Origin: Litomosoides sigmodontis | Lineage: Eukaryota; Nematoda; Chromadorea; Rhabditida; Onchocercidae | Length of the DNA stretch: 64,000 bases | Assembly: GCA_963070105.1 (NCBI GenBank) | Contig: OY718808.1 | Coordinates: 5,185,738-5,249,737 of the forward strand | Reading direction: 5' to 3' | Part shown: positions 13,021-24,761 of the stretch, piece by piece | How positions within the stretch are numbered: the stretch's first letter is position 1 | How the letters are laid out: every line of letters begins with the position of its first letter | The notes under the pieces: model-generated | Told to the model about the DNA's origin: nothing | Databases searched by the model: none | Seen by the model: the letters and a program-made list of their open reading frames with translations, nothing else | Program-made: the position numbers and the translations under genes

Positions 13021-16000
13021 TGGGAATTTTAACAGAAGTTGTCGCGCAAAGGCAATGTCGGATTGGAATGAATCGGAAAATGATGTGAAAAAAGGGAGAA
13101 ATGAAGAAATTGGAGAAGATAAGTTGAAGAAGAAGAAGGATGAAGGAGTGCAGTTCGACTGAGAATCAACCGAATGTCGAAAAGAAGTGGATAAAACAGA
13201 TGAGTGAATGACAACTTTCATAATCTCTTTGATAGCTCCCCAACAAAGCATCGCTTTAAACAAATCTAGGGGGGTATGTCTATATTGCAGTAGGTATGTC
13301 TATATTTTAATAACGAATCTAAGAGTGCCTATGCCTGTCTATATTGGAGACTTGTCGCATCCAGTGCAGGTGCTTAATAATCCGTCCAAGCATAAATACT
13401 GCGCATAGGGTGGAACGATATACTTGTGATGAGGGAGAAGCACTAATGATTTCCTACAAAACACCATCAATCGACCTTCTACCACTCATCCTGTAAGAGA
13501 AATATCCACAAATTATGAACTTTACAGCAAAAATGACGTTTGCGGATGACGCTGGAAAAGTTTTATAATAAAAGCCAATACCTAGTATAGATGAACAGTT
13601 TTATGCTTCTCATTTAAGACGACTACTCATAAGCCCGAACTGCTTCTAAAAAAGACATCTACAGAAAAAGCAAAAATTAAAAGCTTGAGAGAGAGATGCT
13701 AAAAATCAACTCCGCAGGCAACAGAAGATATATTCTTTACTAATCCTTATAACTCACAATGTTAGAATAATCAAAATGCAATGAAAAACTTTGACATTTC
13801 CACTTCATTATACGTTGCATCAATATTCAAACAAAACAGTTGAAGTAAATGTCTGCCATTATGTCCATTTCATAAATGCACTAAGTAACAATTTAACACT
13901 TACTGACGTTTTATCATCACTTTCAAAAACTTATAACAAGTTAGAAATACTACTATAAGTCAGTAAAAAAGTAATTTTCCGTAATATTATACTGCTACTG
14001 AATAAAACATAGTAAAAATTCACCTTAAGCCTGCATTATAAATGGAAGATGACTTAGTTTGCTCTACTGAAGAAAGAAAACTACTTCAACAGCTTTTTTA
14101 CTCTCAGTTGTCGACAGTCCTTCAAGCCTGTATGTTGGTACAACGCGTGTAAAAAACTGTTAAAACTTTGCCTGAATAACCGGAGAAAACCACAATAATA
14201 AAAGCTGAGGTGCTGCTTTGAATAGTTCTCCTGTAATCCAAAATTGTTTAGAAATAGATAAAGATGAAGAGTGAAGAGTTACACATTAAATAAAAATTAA
14301 TAAACTGTTTGTAGACAGAAAATCACTTCAAACAATGCTGCTATACATCTGAGATAGTGAAGGTACCAGAAAAAAAACGAAATATAAGAAAAACTGACAC
14401 AAAGAAACAATTCAGTTTCAAGTAAAAATGTTACAAGGGACAGTAATTCAGTGGAATCAATTTCATTGAAATGCATTGTTTATATTGAATGCATTTAATT
14501 AGTGTTTATTCCTAAACGACAACTACCAAGAAGAAAATGCAAAATGACTCTTAGTCCTGCTGCATGATATCCACGTTCTACCTATTTAACAGTCTGATCA
14601 AACAAAAAGACATGGTCCTCTTTCAAAAACAGGTGTTAGAAGGTAATGGCACAGGATGTTAGCAGATATTTCTCGCCTATTCAACTAATATTTCCAAAGT
14701 GCATGTAATGAATCAATTTGCCTATCACTGTGCTTACGATAGTTACTCTATCACCAGAAGTTGTGTGCTATAAATAAGTGAACAAAGCCACACAAACTAA
14801 ATAGTTTCTTCAGCTGGCGCCTAAAGATATCTGCTTGGCATAATATTGAAAACATTCACGTACGCTATTTTACACAGCATGAAGAATACATCTATTTTTG
14901 TAAATGAAGAAATTTCTTTAGAAGCAATGGTAGATAGTAGTGAAATGAAAGGTGCTGAGTAGCGAAAGACTTATCTGCTCACATCATGCCGCCAAATATC
15001 ATATCCCTGAAGTGTCGTTTTCAAATAGCAGAGAATGAAATAACTTCAATTTCCTATTCAAAATAAATCACAGCTCCCATATCCACGCCAACAAACTGTA
15101 CAGATAGACAAGCTTTAGACGCCCTAATCAACTCCCTTTCGTTGATTGGCAACTCTGACACCGTGGTTCATTTCAAATACTCAATTATTTCAAGAGGAAA
15201 GAATAAACATGAGTCTCTCATGTCCATGTGGGCGTATTTCTCAGTATAAAGTATAAAGAGCAAGGTAGCAAAGGAGGTTCACACCTGAATTCAATTATGA
15301 ATACGCTAATGAGCTTTCAGAAAACACATTTAGACTTGTTAACTGCCAACTATTTGTTGCCTGATAGGGTTGTCCCTAAGATACTAGCAAATTAACATCA
15401 TTTGCAGAATGAAATGGGACAAAAATATAAAATGAAGGGACGGAATGTGTTGTGAATAAGGTACTGCCAATTCCATTAAAAAACTGACAAATAAATTAAG
15501 ATGCAATGATTGGTTCAACTAATATATAATTTATATAATTTTTTTTATATAACTTGTTCAATCTCATTCCTTTCCTTATTTATTTTTTTCGCCTTTTACA
15601 TTTTTTCCTTAACTTATTTTCTTACATATCAAACTTATTTCTTTCGATCTTAAAATGATCTATCTTCTAAACAGTTCTCACTTTGCAAGCACCTAATTTC
15701 TAAACATTTTTTAAATCAATAAACGGAAACCGCTATTTCCCGATGATCGTTCATAGCACTATGCCTTATCTGATGCTTTTATTCCCTACAAATAATCACT
15801 ATCCATTTTACTCGTAGCCATGTTACTCAACTTGAAGGGAGAGTAGTATAGCTGAACGTCAAATTGTCCGATTTTAACGACAAATTTTGACTCTAAGCCT
15901 TAATTTTTTCATGACATAATTTGTTAATAACAGAGATTGGAGTATGGAAAGAATTCCAAGTGCTACAAAACACGCACCAATTTTGTTGTTGCAGTTTAGA

Positions 16001-19000
16001 TTATTAGTCAAATGACTACTCGTGTTCTATCTGCGTGATAAGAACATCTAGAAAGTCCGCGCTTAAGAAGCAAACAACTACTTTAGCTTAATTTATAATG
16101 CATTAAAAGAAAATTAAAAATCAGTTGAAAAGATGAAACACAGCTAAAGCAGAATTATTAAAGAAGAAATAAGAACAAAGAAAACTAACGCTGGTAGGTA
16201 GGCGAGGCAGACAACGACGATTGTTGGTTGCCAAGATAGGTTCTCACCGACACCGTTTGCGGCTGCTTCAATAATTCACAGTAGTACAATAGTAAAATTA
16301 TACTAATACAAAAACTACAAAACATTTTAATTGAAACAACTATTTCTCATCAGAAATGATCCTTCTATCTTTCATTATTCCCTTTTCCACTAAACCATTT
16401 TTCTTTACTTAGCACCCAAAAAAGCGATAATTCGGAGTCTCGAAATGAAAAATATGAAGAATATGACTCCATAAGGGACATAATTTTACTCAACGCATGA
16501 TCATATGACCACTACTAATTGTATATTTGATGGTTCACAATTCTAATAAATTGTGCTGTGCACCAAATTTGTTTTGATATGATTCGGGCTCTTTGTCAAC
16601 AAGGTCTAGATGAACGATTCATCAACCTAGCATCTGCACTCCGCTTTAATTAAATATTTCTTATTGAGGGAATTTATCTTCTCTGCTACGCAACAAAATG
16701 TTAATATTGCTACATGCATTTGGTCAGGAAGCTTAAGCTTTAACCTGCTGACGATAAACTGGAGATTGAACTGGATATTTTGGCTGTCGCTGCCCCTTAG
16801 GCTGATAGCAAGATTGCGGTGGATATGGAGTGGATTGTGGTCCAGAAGATTGTTGACAAGGGACTGCTGACGGTGATGGATATATAGCTCCCCGTGATGC
16901 AGGCGTAACTGATGCCCCTGTAGCACCAGCTGGAAAAACATTAGATGATGAAGGGTGCTGACTGTTTTGCGGCTGCAGCTGAGACATTGTTGGTGGATAT
17001 CCTAAAATAAAGTGAAATACAAAGTATCTGAGTAGGCAAATAGTTTGTCATAAAAGAAGGCGTGATGCCACACAAACAATGCATGTGTTAAGGGAATGGT
17101 GCAGTCTTACGGGAATTATGCTCAATATCAGTAAAGATGTAAAAGCCAAAAAGTTCAAGTCAACAAATCTAGCGATCTAAATCGATATAAAAATAATCAC
17201 ATAAACGAATTTCATGCATACACCCACAACGAATAATTCCCTAATTTAATCTCGAAAAAAAAGAATGCTATCGTGCTTCTGGATTCTAGGCTTATAAAAC
17301 ATAACGACTACAATAATTCATTAAAGCAGGCAACAGTCTAAAAGCCAGTTGCTCACTTGTTACTATGAATATTTCTATCAATGACATTGTAATAATTCAA
17401 AATTAAAAGCAGAAATGTCTCAAAAAAATGCATATGGGTGTGAAACAAAGTAGAATTTGTATCATTTACTGCCAGAGACTTAAGCAATCGAGATAGCAGA
17501 ACGGTTCCAATGCACCTTCTTTGCCTTTTAAATCCTTTCTTTGGATAGAAAAACAATGCCTCATGTTCAAGTGACAGATCTTTCGTACACCTATCGTTGC
17601 AGAAGCAACCACACAAATTTTCTGCAGTTTTCTCAGTATCTTAGAGCTAAATTTGAGGTTGTAGTCATAATTTCGCCAAGCATTAAACGACCCATGTACA
17701 GAGGAACTGCCGATGAAATTAATGGTAACCATGTAGGCGAGAGGACGACCTAGCAAAAAGTGATAATCAGTGACACAATGAATTTATTAACGATTGATCC
17801 CAGAAGTAGGAGTCAAAATCGAAACTCATGATATGAGTACTTCAAAGCTATGATCTTTCGATCCAACTCAAGGGACCGCAGAAGAAAATAGGTAAAAAAG
17901 TTAAAAAAAATTAACGCATAACCTTATAGCTTAATTCTCGAATAAAAATTATTCCACTTATAGGCTATTGCTAAAATGTGCAAATTGCACTGGAAAACTC
18001 ATTTCTATAAAAAGAAGCGCACCTTGGTGTCAGCCTTCAGTTAATAATTCAGCATCTACGAATCAAAAATTAGATTACTTGTTCACATTAAGAACAAGAG
18101 GAAGCGGGTACCTTCATAAATAAATAAGTTACAAACGGATTTTTTTCAGAATTCAAGCCAAATTTATCAAATTTATCTTCACAACGATTTTCGTTTCTCT
18201 CCCTCCCTCTCTCTTACCCTACCCATACAAGAATGAAACAACAGGAACTATCACAAGTTTCTCCTTCCGTACCTCAAATTTTCAGAAAAGATTAAGTTAT
18301 CACACCGTTAAAGCCTAAACACCCTCTCATAAATGAAAGCAACCATTCTCTTCAAGTCGAATGAAGTTCATATTCTATTTCGTCACAGCTACATTCTGCT
18401 CTACACTTTTTCCAGTTTTTCATTGACACTAAAGTCACTGATGTCAACATTACGACTCTGGTAAACCGAATGGGATTACTGAAAAGATAGAAACTGACTA
18501 CCACGACCACACTTTAGAAAAACAATCAAACAAGTTTTTGAAACCTCAAAGTGCCTTACAGAAGCAAAGTGCAAAATTCAATAAAGGATAAGTTCTAAAG
18601 CAAGTTGAATGCTAAGAACCGTATATAAAAACTACGGCGGCTACACTGCATCCCGCAACTATAAAATGTCAACTATCAACTCCATCACATTCTTCAGAAT
18701 GTTCTTGAAAAATTACTCAGTAATTTTAGAATTTTTAAATAAGGTATTACGCACGCTACTGGTTGTTCGAAAACCTTTACCTTTAACTATAAAATTGCTA
18801 CATGGATCCATCGACAAGCTGTCTGGTACTGCTAATAAAAAAACAGGTTTGTATTGTTAGAACAACCAAAAACTGAAAGAAGCTATTATTTGCATCTCTG
18901 AGCATGATGAAAGCGCCTCAGAAGAGCGAGAATGAAAGGTGAAATTTATGAGTTTTCCTTAATCAGAAAGGCGATGAACATTTGTGAGAATAGACGACTA

Positions 19001-21950
19001 GTATAAAGTTCGCTATGATGGAGAACCAACAGTAATTTCAATTACTTATTTTTATGCGCTTATTTATGTGATTCCATATTTCATCCCAAAACCATTTTTA
19101 TTTAACAATATATCTGTTTGATGAAGCCATCTTTAGTTTTGCTGTACTCTTGCTATTTTCATTATGTGGACTACAACTTAGGTTCGAAAGAATAGTATGA
19201 ACCAAAATCAAACTCAAATTTAGGCAAGTTTCGAACCACAAGCAAAATTAATTAAAAGACACAATTTATATGCTTATTATACGATGATTCTCAGGTCATA
19301 CAAAATAGAATCAGCAGGAAAAACAGGCTTGCAAGCTATCTAACCAATAATGAATAATGAATTGCGAAACACCTATCATGTACGGTCACCAAAAAATTCA
19401 GCCAATAAAGCTGGTGTCCAAATAATGCGTAGATCTATATGAATTTGTAGTGGCATTTATGAAGAAGAAAGCTGAAGAAAAAAATCTATGCCAGGTTGAC
19501 AACAGTGAAGGTTGTATTCGTGAAATCTAATCTTTTTTAAACAGAACAAAAATTCATCGGAGGAACTACTGAAACGCAGCTAAATAAATATGATGGCTTG
19601 TTATTATTGCTTAAGAAATTGCTTTTAGTTCTCAATTCATAATTTGAAACTGCGGCATACTAATGATATAGGTGATTCTTCTAGCATATGCATTAAATGA
19701 ATATACTCAAGTGTAATTGAAAAAATTAAAGTAATAAACAAAATCAACATATCTATACCATATCTAAAACTACTGCTGTACAGTTTTAATGTTAATGAAC
19801 AGAAAGTCAGATTAAAAATAGAGATCTTTGTTTTGTCAAATTATCACTATTTAAAAAGGGATACAGAATGATAGCGTAGAAGAAAAAAAGGGAATACATA
19901 AGGCAAAGAACTGACAAAAACTTCAATGAATTACTAACCTGAGTAAGGGACTCGTTGTACCATAACGCGATGCACTGATCCGGAACCAAAATGCTATAAG
20001 CAATAGCAAAAACTATACAAGCATGAGAAATGTAGGTCAGATTCTAGTAAAGATGAGAAAATTTTCAAAAATCGATCTCAGAGATTTAAAAAAATCTAAT
20101 GTAATACCTGTTGAGCCTGCTGATTTGTCCACTGAGGTTGTTGCATTTGTGCATGGCATGGATATTGCTGTTGTGATGGACCCACTGCCGGCATTCGTGA
20201 AAGATATGGAGTACAGGGAGGCGAAGGCGGTACGTGATTTGATGGTATCACACCTATTCCGGTAAATACTAATTATTCTTTTATAACTTCTTATAACTAA
20301 TTATTCTTTTATAACTTATCACATTTATCATCCCACTAGAAAAACACCAAGAATTTACAGTAAGACGCTTATACTGAAACGTTAACCTCGTTTGCAACAG
20401 TGAGTCAAGCACATAAAATGATAATTTTTACTTTACAGTTGTGAGTTGTGAGAAAGATGGATCACTGAACACAGACTCATAGCTGATTTACAACATTAAT
20501 TAGAATTTATATCAAGCACATTTCAAATAAAAATACTTAACCTGCTGGACTTTGTAAATTCGTTTGATAATGAATGGGAGTTTGCGGTGGCTGCATATAC
20601 GGAGAAGGAGCATTTGACGAAGGACGACTTATGAATGGCGAGAGTGGTGGATGCATACTGCTTGGACTTCCCATTGGGCTACGTACTGTAATAAATTTAA
20701 ATTTAAATATTTATATACGTCATCAAACCGAAGTTGCAAATGCTATATAATAAGCAATTCGTAATTCTAAAACAGGAAAATTTCAAAAAATGACCTGATA
20801 AACACATTCCTATCGGTTGTTGCACGGGATTGCGTGCAGCACTGGGAGATAACAAAGCTGAATCTCGAATTGCACCTGGAAAGATGAATAGAGACATGAT
20901 ATATATAGTGACTTGCCTAATAATTTTATCAAGCAATTTCTATTTCTCAGAAACATATTTTTGATAACTGGTGAAACGGAAAATTCTTATTTCACTGCTT
21001 AAACCATATCGTTACAGAACTGCAAAAGACAGAATTAATATTATCTAAATCTAAAATTTACTTGGTAATCTTGGAGGATGCATGACTGGTGTCACCGGAG
21101 AACTTGAACTCGCCGACACTGAGCGGATATTTGACGAAGGTGACTGGGAATGATCAGCTGGCGAAGGTGTCCAGTACTGCAGTATTAAAAAGATAAATTC
21201 AAGAAATCGAAAGAAATTGAATCTTAAAAAGACAAAATAAAAAAAACGGAAGTTACATAAATCGAAATACTTTGAACTACAAGCGATCAACATTAAGATG
21301 TCCATCTTATCAATTTAAAAATAATACGTACAGGTTGCTTGTAGGGAGATTCGACTTGCGTCTGACATGCTGTTTGTTTGTCAACTACCATATCTCTCAA
21401 TCTAAAGAAACCGAATACTACAAATGAAGTATTAAAACTCATGCATTATGGACCTGATTATGAAATTACGTATTATGAAAAAAATAGAGGATATTCGAAA
21501 ATCAAACATTCCTTTAACATTTCAAAACGGAGTTAACAAGTCTACTGTACACAATAGATTTATAAAGAAACCACTAATCAGGAATGTTTTGGATGCAAAC
21601 CTGTGTGGATCAAGATGACCTAGAGGACTTGTAGCTTCATTTACAAATGATGAATTGTTACTGTTCGGAGCTGGTGTTGCTACATTACGCATTTCGATTA
21701 CCTGAATTTGAATTCTATTAACGGAACTTGTTTAAATTCAAACAATTTATTCTGCCTAATTTTTTCAATGGTTGTGACTTTGTCCTTCGTTCACAGTAAG
21801 ACAGAACATTCTGCAGGTCAATGAAATAAGCGATATTTCGTGATTAACCTATCAAAAATTCACATTTGAAAAAAAAGAAAAACACACAGTTTCTGATTCT
21901 CGTGAAGTGTTTGCGTCGTTGTCGGAAGTGCAAGATGTTGAGCCTTCCAT
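901..21950 (-). CDS. pis-1: PTIP/PAXIP1-like BRCT protein, 25 exons
   Basis: PTIP is a nuclear BRCT protein of MLL3/4-type H3K4 methyltransferase complexes and of the DNA-damage response. Exons (minus): 21888-21950, 21601-21701, 21332-21401, 21062-21176, 20806-20875, 20542-20678, 20108-20253, 19939-19993, 16745-17001, 12057-12167, 11815-11935, 5582-5653, 4723-4935, 4367-4471, 4073-4284, 3612-3749, 3335-3456, 2944-3146, 2419-2527, 2222-2348, 1841-2009, 1641-1741, 1381-1509, 1178-1253, 901-1067. Phases agree and they sum to 3189 nt (1062 aa). Residues 1 to about 546 are Pro/Gln/Ser-rich without a domain. Four BRCT units follow, at about 549-645, 663-735, 828-905 and 938-1055. They match PTIP repeats 3-6 in order: VGCFFVVIEHE and KRCVTLHWLNDVL, then MAINGFNENE and VVTYQWLVEI, then VCFSGFTPEE and GPNWVTDGYRC, then VTFYLTPSVEPS, AGGTVL and VHNVEIILTGIL. 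The start ATG lies 8 bp after a TTTCAG acceptor. Least certain are the 3' end of exon 2944-3146 and the joins across the long introns at 5.6-16.7 kb. Confidence 0.88.
5189..5260. repeat. 50-bp near-palindrome followed by (TAA)n
   Basis: In the pis-1 intron between exons 4723-4935 and 5582-5653. Positions 5189-5238 read as an inverted repeat: left arm starting aatgcaatattcatgaatt and right arm ending with its complement, with one mismatched pair and TTAA repeats at the centre. A (TAA)n run follows at 5243-5260. It could form a hairpin or cruciform. It may be a mobile-element end or just an AT-rich hairpin. Confidence 0.8.
10519..10538. repeat. short (CA)n microsatellite
   Basis: About ten uninterrupted AC dinucleotides followed by a C/T-rich tract (ccctccctccctcc). 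Located in a pis-1 intron. Confidence 0.9.
10950..11004. repeat. (CA)n microsatellite
   Basis: About 27 uninterrupted CA units in a pis-1 intron. Open frames through it are poly-Cys-Val or poly-Thr-His artefacts. Confidence 0.97.
12168..16744. other. long pis-1 intron, no gene seen
   Basis: A 4.6-kb intron between the exon ending ...VYRQQ and the exon beginning IGTARAEK. It contains the TA microsatellite at 12949-13018 and spaced copies of gtatgtctatatt near 13275-13310. No supported exon or RNA gene is seen from 13.4 to 16.7 kb. Confidence 0.6.
12949..13018. repeat. (TA)n microsatellite
   Basis: About 35 TA units, uninterrupted, in a pis-1 intron. Open frames through it are poly-Ile-Tyr artefacts. 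Confidence 0.97.
17002..19938. other. pis-1 intron, no confident gene
   Basis: A 2.9-kb intron. Two overlapping minus-strand open frames at 17353-17756 (96 and 87 codons) look slightly protein-like, but I could not place them in a family or find matching splice partners. Nothing else is supported. Confidence 0.5.
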
Positions 21951-22637
21951 TATTTAATCTGAAATATATAATATTCTTGTTGTGATACAACTCTAATTCT
22001 GGTCAATCCTCATATGATAGCAAAAATTAAAATATAGCTTCTTACATATAATAATTATTCGACAACTGAAGATATGCTTCCCCAACTTTTCAACTGGTAA
22101 CCATATCTAAAAAACGCGTATAGAACTGAAGTGACTTAAAAGTGAGTACAAATTTGTACGACTTATGTACACTATAATTTCGAAAATATAAGGAAAGCAT
22201 AAGAATCACCACTTACGAACATAAGGAATCACCACTTACAAAATTTAGTAAAGAAAGCCTTACGTTAACATTACACACGAATAGCAGAAAAGACTTCATA
22301 CAACGATATTTATAGAACCGTTAATTTCCCTGTTCAATTACCACCGCTACGGTGTGTTCCAGCTTATGGTGTAAGCAGTAACGTACACATAATTCATAGA
22401 CTTTTCGATGGTCTCATTTTTTTGTCGCTTATTGCTCTATGCAACATCCCTCTGCCCATATTTGAAGGTCAAAAGTAACTCTAATCCTTCGGTGATAAGT
22501 AACGCATGATGCAAAATAACTTCGATCTTCAATGATATCATTTTACTTGCAGGCGATGCGGAAGACTAACGTTTCCAGCATATTGGTCACTTTAGATAGC
22601 AAAAATATTAATAGATAGAATTCACGGTCACATAAGG

Positions 22638-22683
22638 AACTCTCGGGATAACGAGCCTTCCCGTCTATCATCTCCCGAGAGTT
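22638..22683. repeat. inverted repeat, 11-bp perfect arms
   Basis: Arms aactctcggga (22638-22648) and tcccgagagtt (22673-22683) are exact complements separated by 24 bp. It lies upstream of pis-1 in non-coding DNA, and its function is unknown. Confidence 0.85.
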
Positions 22684-24718
22684 ATTTATTATTCTACCCA
22701 AATGCACCAAAATCATCCTCGCCCTTTGCGACTACTCATTTTCACAGCATACCAATCAATGGATTTTGCAGTTGCACAAGGTGCAATCGTGCCAGTGTTT
22801 TCTCGGCATGTTGCAGCGTTTGAGTTTTGTATATAAGGCGATGAGGGTGCGTAACGGTTGTACTAGCTATTGTCCATTTAGGACAGGTGGTCTGCCCTTT
22901 CGGGACTGGACAGTTCGAGATGCACTTTCAAGATGCTCTTAAAGGCTGCGAAAACTTTTCTGAGCCTTTCTTTTGCATGCATAGCGATACTAATGCATGC
23001 AGAATTCATCTGCTGTTTTGCTCTGCAACGCAATCAAAACACACAGGAGCACTTAGCTAACAGTTTCTGCCTTCACTTACGCAAACCTACCAAAGAAACA
23101 GTTTGACGAGTCAGTGGAGTCAATAGATATTTTACCTTCTGCGGTCTTTCGTTTCAACTAGAGAATTCTTCGTGGTAAACGCAAAACGTCTTATTAGGTC
23201 AATTATCGCTTTTTTACATGTATAACGACGTATGATGTCACGAAATCGAAACTGTAGAGCTTCTCAAATTTTCGTTTCCTTCTTTTCACTTTCCTTATTT
23301 TTTTATAAGTTTGAGTTTCTTTGCTTCTAGCTTCTAGCTTATGTTCAGCAAAAGGCCGTCGACCGAATGCACTGTCATGTATGAATAAAAGAAATGTTTG
23401 CTGATTATTTTCTTTGAATTTTTCATGAAATTGATGTTTGCTTTTTTTGCTCATTATTAATGCAATAAAGAGCTGTGCAAGAATTTTAAGCTATAAGCTG
23501 GTACGTTCTACTTTTATTTAGGAAGAACCGTGGATTTGGGGTGATGATTTCTTTCATAAATTTCATCATCTAAGACTTTGAAGAAGAAAAATTCCCAGGC
23601 AGACCTTGCCACTCTAATTCTATGATAACACACAAGTGCTAGAAATTCACGGTCTCTTTTTTGGTAAAGTGTCTATGTCATTTTTTTTTTTCGAAAATTG
23701 GCATTGATTCTTCGACGTTCTGAATTTACGTGAGACCAATTTTTGGTATTACTGGATGATACATATTGTATAGTGGCACTTGACTGAATATTTTGGCTTA
23801 TTTATTTAATTTGTGTTCAGAGGTCTTGATGTATCTTCAATATTTCCGAAGATCATGTCAAATTAAGGAATTAATAGAACTTAATTCATTTAATTTTTTC
23901 TCATTGCTGACCTGACATTTTCAGATCTCTGGTATTCATTACACTGTTATTTCACTTTATTTTTTTGATAAGAATAAACAGTGTTCGTTACCTGGTTGTT
24001 TCTGGTGTTCCTTATATCATTGTTTTTTCAATTTTAATATAAAAGGTGAATGCTTCAATTATACGAGTGCATTTATCATATGTGGAATATCATTGGGTTT
24101 CGTTTGACATTTGCTTCATTTAGCTTCATTTACGCAACGACTGGGCTTCATTTGACATTTATTTAAGCGGAATGAAATTATAATGCATAAAGTATTGGAG
24201 TTCTAATCCTTAAGTATTAGAGCTTTAATCTGCTTAAAAATACACGAAAGTGCCGGGGCGTTTATGTGTATTATCAGTAGTGTTTTTTGCACTGTTTCTG
24301 TAGCGGCTACATAAGACGAATTGGAGTACTTATCTTTTTGTCTTTACCTAGCGAGGAGGGATGGCGACAAAATTTTTCATTAAGAAAGGATTATGTTGAT
24401 AATCTAGGAAAGGAGCAGTTGATTACTGATTTGATTGACTGGCTGCGTTTTCAAGTCAGTTTTTCATCTCATTTTCGGGATGTCTAGTCATTCAGGCTGT
24501 ATTCGTTTAACACCAACTACACAAAGCACTGTATTTCTCCCTTTATTAACCCACTTCTTTGCTATCTTAATTTGTTCAAAAGACATAAATCAAGTCACTT
24601 TATGGAATGATAGAATTAGCAAACTTTGGGGTTTGTTGAAAATAACCAGAAAAATTCGCTTTATTAAAACGAGGGAATTATTGTAGTTCACCGGTTTAAA
24701 TTTTCCCCAAACTTACTG

Positions 24719-24724
24719 TTTCAG
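24719..24724 (+). promoter_or_regulatory. candidate trans-splice acceptor of cornichon
   Basis: TTTCAG after a short pyrimidine stretch, 37 bp before the cornichon ATG, with no upstream coding exon. It fits the nematode consensus for spliced-leader addition. Confidence 0.5.
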
Positions 24725-24761
24725 CTCTCCAACTTCGAAGCTTCGTGATTAGTTGCTCGTT

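Larger units (their letters stand above)
21951..24761. other. divergent intergenic region, pis-1 and cornichon
   Basis: Upstream DNA of two genes pointing away from each other. A TTTCAG acceptor on the minus strand lies 8 bp before the pis-1 ATG. The region holds an 11-bp-arm inverted repeat (22638-22683) and a TATA-like tatataagg at 22830-22838 followed by short hairpin-forming GC-rich sequence. Open frames at 23203-23454 (minus, Lys-rich) and 24287-24487 (plus) have no recognisable domain, and I do not call them as genes. Confidence 0.55.

Noticed and set aside
12778..13263. 161-codon minus-strand frame with a long Ile-Tyr run
   Set aside because: It is a translation of the TA microsatellite and has no splice partners.
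17353..17756. Two overlapping minus-strand frames that look partly protein-like
   Set aside because: Neither frame fits pis-1 phase or a known family. It may be a decayed exon or retro-copy, but there is no support.
22860..22935. tRNA-like B-box sequence (gttcgaga)
   Set aside because: No matching A box, acceptor stem or anticodon arm could be drawn.
23203..23454. Lys/Arg-rich minus-strand frame
   Set aside because: Low-complexity, no domain and no convincing acceptor or partner exon. It could be non-coding.
24287..24487. Plus-strand frame with a protein-like stretch (DNLGKEQLITDLIDWLRF)
   Set aside because: A possible donor follows it, but the cornichon N-terminus is fully accounted for by its own exons and no other partner exon was found.
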